Assembly (NCBI GenBank): GCA_965371225.1
Contig: CBDUXP010000050.1
Span: forward strand, 1 to 29,328
Direction of reading: 5' to 3'
Length of the DNA stretch: 29,328 nucleotides
DNA from: CBDUXP01 sp965371225 [NCBI: uncultured bacterium]
GTDB taxonomy: Bacteria; Abyssobacteria; SURF-5; CBDUXP01
This document shows positions 23,687 through 29,328 of the stretch, piece by piece (positions within the stretch are counted from its first letter, which is position 1; every line of letters starts with the position of its first letter). A model generated the notes under the pieces. The model did not search any database. It was not told the DNA's origin and saw only the letters and a program-made list of their open reading frames with translations. The translations under genes were made by a program, and so were the position numbers.

Positions 23687-25660
23687 CTAAATACTATAGT
23701 CCTCGCGGGGGCGTTCGGCGGAGAGCCAGCCCATGGCCTCCAGCACCGCCAGGATGCGGTCCACGCATTCGTCGACGGAGAGGGTGTCGGTGGGCAGGGT
23801 GAGCTGCGGATCGGGCGGTGGCTCGTAGGGCGCGGTGACGCCCGGGAAGTTGGGGTACACGCCCCGCTCCGCGCGCTCGTACATGCCCTGCGTATCGCGC
23901 GCCTTGCAGACCTCGAGCGGGGCGTCGAGGTACACCTCCATGAACCGCTCCTCGCCGATGAGTTCGCCGGCCCGTTTGCGGGCCTCCTTGCTGGGTGCCA
24001 CGAGGGCGGCGATGCACATCAGGCCGGCGTTATTCAGTGCCCGCGCGATCTCCGCGGCACGCCGCAGGTTCTCGGCGCGGTCCTCCGCGGAGAACCCCAG
24101 GTCCGTGTTAATGCCCTGGCGCAGGTTCTGGCCGTCGAGCACCGTGGTGGCGCGGCCGAGGTCAAAGAGCCGGCGCTCCACGGCGTACGCGATGGTGGTC
24201 TTCCCGGAGCCGGTGAGGCCGGTAAGCAGGATCGTGCCGGGGCGCTGTCCGTAGCGCGCCGAGCGCTCCTGCCGGTTGACGCGGCCGACGTCGCCTACGG
24301 GGGTGGCGGTGCGCACCGAGCCGTCCCAGTGATCCCAGGCGAAGGCGTCCTCGCGCCGGGTGGGATCGATGATCATGCCGGCGCCGACCGTGTTGTTGGT
24401 GAGCCGGTCGATGATGATGAAGCTGCCCGTCGCGCGGTTGCGCGTGTAGGGGTCGGAGGCGATCGTCTGGTTGAGCGCCACCGTGCAGCGCCCGATCTCG
24501 TTCAGCTCCAGCGTCGGCGCATGCGTGCGGTCCAGCGTATTGACGTCCACCCGATAGGTCAGGGTGGAAATCGTGCCGGGAATCAGGCGGGAGGTGTGCT
24601 TGAACAGGTAGGGTTTGCCGGGCAGCATGGGCTCCTCGGCCATCCAGACGACCATCGCCTCGATGGGGGTGGCCCACCGCGGCTGGTCGGTGGGGCTGAC
24701 CAGCAGGTCCCCGCGGCTGATGTCCAGTTCGTCTTCCAAGGTGACGGTCACCGCCATGGGGGCGAAGGCCTCGTCCAGGTCGCCGTCGTACGTGACGATG
24801 GACTGCACGCTGGTCCGCTTGCCCGACGGGAGCACCACGACCTCATCGCCGCGGCGGAGCACGCCCGAGGCGATGGTGCCGCTGTAGCCGCGGAAGTCCG
24901 CGCTGGGCCGTTGGACGAGCTGGACAGGGAAGCGCAGGTCGGTCAGGTTGCGGTCCGCCGCGATCTCGATGGCTTCTAACAGCTGCATGAGCGGCACGCC
25001 GGGATACCAGGGCATCCGGTCGCTCGGATCTACCACGTTGTCCCCGCGGAGCGCGGAGAGGGGAACGAACCGCAGATCGTGGACATCGAGTGGCCCCGCG
25101 AACGCGGTGTACTCCGCCACGATCGCGTCATAGGCGTCTTGCGCGTAGCCCACCAGGTCCATCTTGTTGACGGCGACGATCACGTGCCGGATCCCGAGGA
25201 GCGACACGATGAAGCTGTGGCGTTTGGTTTGGGTCGTAATGCCGTTCTGCGCGTCGATGAGGATGATCGCCAGGTCGCACGTGGAGGCCCCGGTGGCCAT
25301 GTTGCGGGTGTACTGTTCGTGCCCGGGCGTGTCCGCGATGATGAACTTGCGCTGGGCGGTGGAGAAGTAGCGGTAGGCCACGTCGATGGTGATCCCCTGC
25401 TCGCGCTCGGCCTTGAGGCCGTCCACCAGCAACGCCAAGTCCACGTCGCCGCCCGTGGTGCCCATCTTCTCGCTGTCGCGGATCACCGCCGCCAACTGGT
25501 CCTCGTAGATGAGCTTCGAGTCGTGCAACAGCCGGCCGATCAGCGTGCTCTTCCCGTCGTCCACGCTGCCGCACGTGAGGAACCGCAGCATTTCCTTCTG
25601 TTCGTGCTGCGCCAGGTAGGCATCGATATCGGTGCCGATGAGGGCCGACTGGTGGGACAC
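23687..25660 (-). CDS. cysNC: Bifunctional sulfate adenylyltransferase subunit 1 / adenylylsulfate kinase
   Basis: The 657-residue protein fuses CysN (GTPase that drives ATP sulfurylase) and CysC (APS to PAPS kinase), as in NodQ. CysN motifs: P-loop GSVDDGKST (31-39), DTPGHEQY (110-117), NKMD (165-168), then the EF-Tu-like beta-barrel domains. The CysC part starts near residue 470 with P-loop GLTGSGKTT. Where most APS kinases have LDGDN-V-R-H-G-L this protein has [10 protein letters not shown] near residue 506. I start at the GTG at 25660, 2 bp after the cysD stop, because VSHQ...MLRFLTCG aligns with known CysN N-termini; the longer open frame upstream lies inside cysD. GGAAGGG lies 11 nt upstream. 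Confidence 0.94.
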   Translation of the reverse strand: MSHQSALIGTDIDAYLAQHEQKEMLRFLTCGSVDDGKSTLIGRLLHDSKLIYEDQLAAVIRDSEKMGTTGGDVDLALLVDGLKAEREQGITIDVAYRYFSTAQRKFIIADTPGHEQYTRNMATGASTCDLAIILIDAQNGITTQTKRHSFIVSLLGIRHVIVAVNKMDLVGYAQDAYDAIVAEYTAFAGPLDVHDLRFVPLSALRGDNVVDPSDRMPWYPGVPLMQLLEAIEIAADRNLTDLRFPVQLVQRPSADFRGYSGTIASGVLRRGDEVVVLPSGKRTSVQSIVTYDGDLDEAFAPMAVTVTLEDELDISRGDLLVSPTDQPRWATPIEAMVVWMAEEPMLPGKPYLFKHTSRLIPGTISTLTYRVDVNTLDRTHAPTLELNEIGRCTVALNQTIASDPYTRNRATGSFIIIDRLTNNTVGAGMIIDPTRREDAFAWDHWDGSVRTATPVGDVGRVNRQERSARYGQRPGTILLTGLTGSGKTTIAYAVERRLFDLGRATTVLDGQNLRQGINTDLGFSAEDRAENLRRAAEIARALNNAGLMCIAALVAPSKEARKRAGELIGEERFMEVYLDAPLEVCKARDTQGMYERAERGVYPNFPGVTAPYEPPPDPQLTLPTDTLSVDECVDRILAVLEAMGWLSAERPREDYSI

Positions 25661-25662
25661 GC

Positions 25663-26583
25663 CTAAAAGTACCCTTCCCGCTTCTTCTCTTCCATGGACC
25701 CCGCCTCGTCGTAGTCGATGACGCGGCCCTCCCGTTCGGAATTCTTCGCGAGCAGCATTTCCTGGATGATCTCGGGCAGCGTGGTGGCGGTGGACGCGAT
25801 CGCGCCGGTCAGGGGATAACACCCTAGCGTCCGGAACCGGACGGTTTTCCACTCGGGCTCTTCCCCATCCAGGAGCCGCATGCGGTCATCGTCCACCATG
25901 ATGAGATTGCCGTCGCGGTGGACGACGGGGCGTTCGGCCGCGAGGTACAGCGGCACGATGGGGATGTTCTCCAGGTGGATGTACAGCCACACGTCCAGCT
26001 CGGTCCAGTTCGAGAGGGGAAAGACGCGGATGCTCTCGCCCGTGTTGAGGCGGCTGTTGTACAGATTCCACAATTCGGGCCGCTGGTTCTTCGGGTCCCA
26101 GCGGTGGAACCGATCGCGGAAGGAGTACACGCGTTCTTTCGCGCGGGATTTCTCCTCGTCCCGGCGCGCGCCGCCGAACGCCGCGTCGTAGCCGCCCTGG
26201 GTCAGCACTTGCAGCAGCGCCTCCGTCTTCATGATGTCCGTGTACTTCTTGCTGCCGTGATCGAAGGGGTTGATGTTCCGCGCCCGCCCGTCTTCATTCG
26301 TGTAGACGATCAGGTCCAGGCCATGTTCCGCGGTGAACTGGTCGCGGAAGGTGATCATCTCCTTGAATTTCCACGTGGTGTCCACGTGCAGCAGCGGGAA
26401 CGGCAGCGGGCCGGGGTGGAACGCTTTCATGGCCAGCCGCACCATGACGGACGAATCCTTCCCGATGGAGTACAGCATCACCGGATTCTCGAACTCCGCC
26501 GCGACCTCGCGGATGATGTGGATACTCTCCGCCTCCAGGGCCTGGAGGTGGGTCAACCGGCGTGTACTCACGGTGGGCGGCAT
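25663..26583 (-). CDS. cysD: Sulfate adenylyltransferase subunit 2 (CysD)
   Basis: CysD is the catalytic ATP sulfurylase subunit: sulfate plus ATP gives APS, with CysN. The protein is 306 residues (E. coli CysD has 302). Motifs: [20 protein letters not shown]-loop [63 protein letters not shown] and the C-terminal [11 protein letters not shown] place the start at the ATG at 26583. A longer open frame reaching 26655 overlaps cysH and has no family similarity in its extra residues. There is a 20-bp gap from cysH and 2 bp to cysNC. Confidence 0.95.
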   Translation of the reverse strand: MPPTVSTRRLTHLQALEAESIHIIREVAAEFENPVMLYSIGKDSSVMVRLAMKAFHPGPLPFPLLHVDTTWKFKEMITFRDQFTAEHGLDLIVYTNEDGRARNINPFDHGSKKYTDIMKTEALLQVLTQGGYDAAFGGARRDEEKSRAKERVYSFRDRFHRWDPKNQRPELWNLYNSRLNTGESIRVFPLSNWTELDVWLYIHLENIPIVPLYLAAERPVVHRDGNLIMVDDDRMRLLDGEEPEWKTVRFRTLGCYPLTGAIASTATTLPEIIQEMLLAKNSEREGRVIDYDEAGSMEEKKREGYF

Positions 26584-26603
26584 GGAACGGTACAGCGTGG
26601 CGG

Positions 26604-27260
26604 TCAAGCCTGCGTGGGCTGCTCCCTGTCGAAGAAACCCGGGTGCAGACCGCACTCGCGCTTGTCCAGCACCTTCGTCGGGTCAAAGTAATCGGGCTCG
26701 TTCGGCAGGTCGTGCGCGCGGAGATACGCGTCCATGTCCGCCTCCGTCCAGTCGAGCACGGGGCACACTTTCACCGGGCTGCCGGGCTCCTGCGAGACGA
26801 TGTCGAGTCCCGCGCGGAACTCCGTCTGCTCGCGGCGCAGCGCGGTCACCCACACGGTGGGCTCGAGCGCGGCCAGCCCCCGGCGGAAGGGTTCCAGCTT
26901 CACCTCCTCGGTGAACGCCGCGTGCGCGTCCAAGTCCGTCAGGTCCGGGACGGGCCCGTCCACGGCGGTCCGGTGCGCCTCGGTGCGGCGGGGACCGAAG
27001 AGGTGCACGTTCAGGCGCAGCCGCGCGATCAGGTCCGCCGCGTGCCGGTACGTGGCCGCCGTGTTGTACCCGGTATCCACCCACAAGACGGGCATGTCCG
27101 GTTGCACCTGCATGCAGAGGTGGAGGATGACGGCCTCGTGCGGCCGGAAGTTGGTCGAGACCATGGCGCGCCCGTCCGCGTGGTCCACGGCCCAGCGCAC
27201 GATCTCCACGGGTTGCTTGTGGGCGAGCGCCGCGTTCGCGGCGGCCAGTTCACTCGTCAT
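26604..27260 (-). CDS. cysH: Phosphoadenylyl-sulfate (PAPS) reductase
   Basis: CysH reduces activated sulfate to sulfite with thioredoxin. The protein is 218 residues. Motifs: [15 protein letters not shown] (PP-loop region), [42 protein letters not shown] and the catalytic ECGLHPGF near the C-terminus. It has none of the CC...CxxC cysteines that hold the [4Fe-4S] cluster of APS reductases, so it should use PAPS, consistent with the CysC domain encoded downstream. The start is the ATG at 27260, with GAAGGAGG at about 8 nt. Its first codons overlap the end of the universal stress protein gene by 11 bp. Confidence 0.93.
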   Translation of the reverse strand: MTSELAAANAALAHKQPVEIVRWAVDHADGRAMVSTNFRPHEAVILHLCMQVQPDMPVLWVDTGYNTAATYRHAADLIARLRLNVHLFGPRRTEAHRTAVDGPVPDLTDLDAHAAFTEEVKLEPFRRGLAALEPTVWVTALRREQTEFRAGLDIVSQEPGSPVKVCPVLDWTEADMDAYLRAHDLPNEPDYFDPTKVLDKRECGLHPGFFDREQPTQA

Positions 27261-27762
27261 GCTGAATGCCTCCTTCGTCCGCCGGCGCGCCCCCCGGCGC
27301 GGCGTCGAACACGATGATCGGGCATGGCGCACAGTCTTGCAGGGCGTCCACGTCGGACCCCCGCACGAACCGGCGGAGTCGCGACCCGGGCCGGCGCGCC
27401 ACGAGCACGTGGGTCGGTTGCGCCTGGGCGATGTGCCCCAGCGCGATGTCCACGAACGAGCCCGTCGCGATGGTGCGCGAGACGACGCGGCCGCGGGCCA
27501 GGGCGGCGGCCTCCACGACGGCGAGCACCTCGCGTCCCCGCTGTTCGTAGCTATCCTGGATGGACGCGCACAGCGCTTCGCAGGTGGTCTCGGGCACGAA
27601 CCCCGTCTGCCCCACGGTGGTCGACACGCGCGCGGCCGCGTCCGGATCGATGATGTACACCGCGCACAGTTCGGCGTCGCTTTGCACCGCCAGGTCCAGC
27701 GCCTCGGCGAGGGCTGCGGGAGAATGGCGGTCCGGTGCGAGGAGGAGGAGTACCGTGCTCAC
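27250..27762 (-). CDS. Universal stress protein (UspA family)
   Basis: The 170-residue single-domain protein begins VSTVLLLLAPDRHSPAALAEALDLA and continues ELCAVYIIDP. The C-terminal nucleotide-binding pattern is HVLVARRPGSRLRRFVRGSD (split as a landmark), followed by CAPCPIIVF. This fits the G-x2-G-x9-G(S/T) region of ATP-binding Usp proteins, with the first glycine changed. The start is a GTG at 27762, overlapping the permease stop in a GTGA. A longer open frame in the same phase continues across the permease gene but is only an antiphase reading of it. Placement between a permease and cysH suggests it modulates sulfate uptake or assimilation; this is inference. Confidence 0.85.
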   Translation of the reverse strand: MSTVLLLLAPDRHSPAALAEALDLAVQSDAELCAVYIIDPDAAARVSTTVGQTGFVPETTCEALCASIQDSYEQRGREVLAVVEAAALARGRVVSRTIATGSFVDIALGHIAQAQPTHVLVARRPGSRLRRFVRGSDVDALQDCAPCPIIVFDAAPGGAPADEGGIQHDE

Positions 27763-29174
27763 GGACCGACCTCCAGGCCCAGCAGCGGCCAATACCATTT
27801 CGCCGCCGCGAGGAAGAGCGCCCAGGACACCACGTTGAGCACGAGGCCGGGCAGCACCACGTCCCGCAGCCGGAGGTAGCCGCTCGCGAACGCGATCGCG
27901 TTCGGCGGCGACCCCATGGGCAGGCAGAACGCGAGGCCGGCGGGCGTGGCGACGCTGAAGACAATGAGCGCCAACGGGACGCCCGCCTGGTCGCCCACCG
28001 TCAGCGCGATGGGCAGGAGCAGCGCCACGACGGCCGTGTTGCTGATCCCCTCGGTGAGCACTTTCGCCACCCCCGCCAGGGCGGCCAGCAGCAGGAACGG
28101 CGATAGGGTCGTGTGGCCCAACGCCCGCTCGACGAGCCACGCCGCCGCCCCGGTATCCGCGAGGGCGCTGCCGAGGGCGATCGCGCCGCCGTACATGAGG
28201 ATGATGCCCCAGTTCACGTACGCCTCCACCGATTCCCACGTGACCAACCGCAGGATGAACAACGCGACCACGCCGCCCAGGGCGATCTGCGCCAGACCGA
28301 TCTGATCCCCCAGCGTGATCCAGCAGAGGATGGTGCCCAGGAGGATGATCCCCACGCCCCGCTCGCGCCAGCCCATGGGCCCCCGTTTCCGGATGGCGTC
28401 GCGCAACGCCTGGCGCGCGGGCTCGGCGGTGGTGATCTCGCACGCGAACGCGCGCAACAGGGCGGCGGCCACGGCGAGCATGCCGAGGACTACGGGCAGC
28501 ACGGGCAGCATCCACCCCACGAAGCTGATGGTCTGCGGCGGCGCGTCGGCCGTCGCCGTGTAATCGTGCAGCACCGCGATGGCCAAGGGGGCACGGGCGC
28601 CGCCGAGCAACGTCGCGACGCCGCCGATGACTGCGCCCCACGCGAGGGCGAGGAACAGTTGGCGCGCGTAGGGTGACGCGCCGCGCCGCAGCTTCAGTGT
28701 CTGGGCGATTTGCAGCACGATCGGGAAGAGGATGGCGGCCACCGCGTGTTCCGGCATCCAGAAGCTGAGAAACGCCGCGCCGAGCAGAATGCCGAGCGTC
28801 AGGCGCTGCGGGGAGCCGCCCATGGCGGTGAGGATGCCCAGCGCTAGCCGTTCGCTCAGCCCGCTCTGCACCGTCGCCGACGCGAGCATGAACGCGCCGA
28901 GGATGAAGAGCACAGCCGGATTGCCCAGCACCGCGAACGCGTCGCCGGCGGGCACGATCTGGAGCAGCGGCAGGAGCACGAGCGCGAGGAGCCCGGTGAT
29001 CATCAACGGCAGCTGGTGCGTGACCCAGAGCACGACGCACACGACGAACACGCCGATGGCGCGCTGCCCCTCCGGCGTCAGGCCCGCGGGCGGGGGCGTT
29101 ACCGAGACGCGCCACAGCAGGAGCGCGAGCGCGCCGAACACTACCCAGCGCGCGGCGCGGCGGGCGATCGCCAT
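27759..29174 (-). CDS. SLC13/DASS-type anion permease, likely sulfate transporter
   Basis: The 471-residue integral membrane protein starts at the ATG at 29174, with about 11-12 hydrophobic segments. The C-terminal half keeps the family features: EGISNTAVVALLLPIAL and CLPMGSPPNAIAFASG. In the N-terminal half the matching places read FLSFWMPEHAVAAILFPI and VATLLGGARAPLAIAV, so the first SNT and P-P-N motifs are replaced. Being first in the usp-cysH-cysD-cysNC run, sulfate or another sulfur oxyanion is the likely substrate. The frame stays open to the window edge through a Pro/Gly-rich stretch (a GTG at 29252 is also in frame). No Shine-Dalgarno decides, but membrane segment 1 directly follows the ATG at 29174. 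Confidence 0.83.
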   Translation of the reverse strand: MAIARRAARWVVFGALALLLWRVSVTPPPAGLTPEGQRAIGVFVVCVVLWVTHQLPLMITGLLALVLLPLLQIVPAGDAFAVLGNPAVLFILGAFMLASATVQSGLSERLALGILTAMGGSPQRLTLGILLGAAFLSFWMPEHAVAAILFPIVLQIAQTLKLRRGASPYARQLFLALAWGAVIGGVATLLGGARAPLAIAVLHDYTATADAPPQTISFVGWMLPVLPVVLGMLAVAAALLRAFACEITTAEPARQALRDAIRKRGPMGWRERGVGIILLGTILCWITLGDQIGLAQIALGGVVALFILRLVTWESVEAYVNWGIILMYGGAIALGSALADTGAAAWLVERALGHTTLSPFLLLAALAGVAKVLTEGISNTAVVALLLPIALTVGDQAGVPLALIVFSVATPAGLAFCLPMGSPPNAIAFASGYLRLRDVVLPGLVLNVVSWALFLAAAKWYWPLLGLEVGP

Positions 29175-29220
29175 GGGCGCCGGCCGCCGCTCGCCGACCA
29201 CGGCGGGCGGCCGCGGCGGC

Positions 29221-29262
29221 GGCGCGCCCCCCGGGAGCGGGGGCGCGCCCACCGGGAGCGGG
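29221..29262. repeat. Tandem 21-bp repeat, two copies
   Basis: The unit GGCGCGCCC-(C/A)-CCGGGAGCGGG occurs twice end to end, differing at one base, and then decays into G-rich sequence up to the window edge. Read on the minus strand in the permease frame it encodes LP-x-GAPP repeats. It may be upstream non-coding sequence or a disordered N-terminal extension. Confidence 0.65.
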
Positions 29263-29328
29263 GGCGCGGGGGCGGCGGGGTGGGCCCCGGGGCTGGGGTG
29301 CCAGGGGGGCCTGGGGGTCGGTGCGGGG

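Noticed and set aside
22508-24979. 823-residue plus-strand frame opposite mutL and cysNC
   Set aside because: Both genes on the other strand have full sets of catalytic motifs; this frame is His/Arg/Gly-rich noise.
27763-29115. A single 621-residue protein joining the universal stress protein to upstream sequence
   Set aside because: The upstream part is another phase of the permease gene and has no domain; the GTG at 27762 is the proper start.

Overview
The window is a GC-rich, gene-dense chromosomal segment of a flagellated bacterium. FlaG, flagellin export genes, sigma-28-type promoters and an assimilatory sulfate operon with a fused CysN-CysC suggest a Gram-negative-type lineage. I cannot assign a phylum from sequence alone; a Nitrospirota, Methylomirabilota or deltaproteobacterial-type genome would fit. 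No rRNA, tRNA, CRISPR array, transposase or att site was seen.

Layout. (1) 1-958, minus strand: an ECF sigma factor with its zinc-finger anti-sigma partner, cut by the window edge. (2) 1159-1779: an unrecognised 206-residue protein. (3) 1799-6981, minus strand: the filament genes fliC, flaG, fliD, fliS. fliC has its own terminator and a leader of about 300 nt. (4) 6982-7466: a 485-bp divergent regulatory region. It carries two sigma-28-like promoters facing opposite ways, one for fliC and one for a small MerR-type regulator, plus several inverted repeats and a CsrA-like leader. (5) 7467-20844, plus strand: a run of six genes (merR-like, four giant modular glycosyltransferases, one GNAT acetyltransferase), tightly spaced or overlapping. 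The four large proteins together hold seven GT2 domains, one GT4 domain, two class I methyltransferase domains and many TPRs. (6) 20819-29174, minus strand: an SLC13-type permease, a universal stress protein, cysH, cysD and cysNC (sulfate uptake and PAPS-dependent reduction), followed closely by mutL and miaA. The miaA end overlaps the acetyltransferase end.

The most interesting reading is that region 5 is a flagellin (or other surface protein) glycosylation operon expressed as a late flagellar gene set. It sits directly beside fliC, and its first gene has a near-consensus sigma-28 promoter (TCAAGTTT-N11-GCCGATAG) mirrored by the fliC promoter (TAAA-N15-GCCGATAG). Flagellin and its modifying enzymes would then be made at the same time. 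The fliC leader also looks like a CsrA-controlled leader, with GGA in a hairpin hexaloop and a second GGA motif over the Shine-Dalgarno. Promoter positions and domain boundaries were read by eye.
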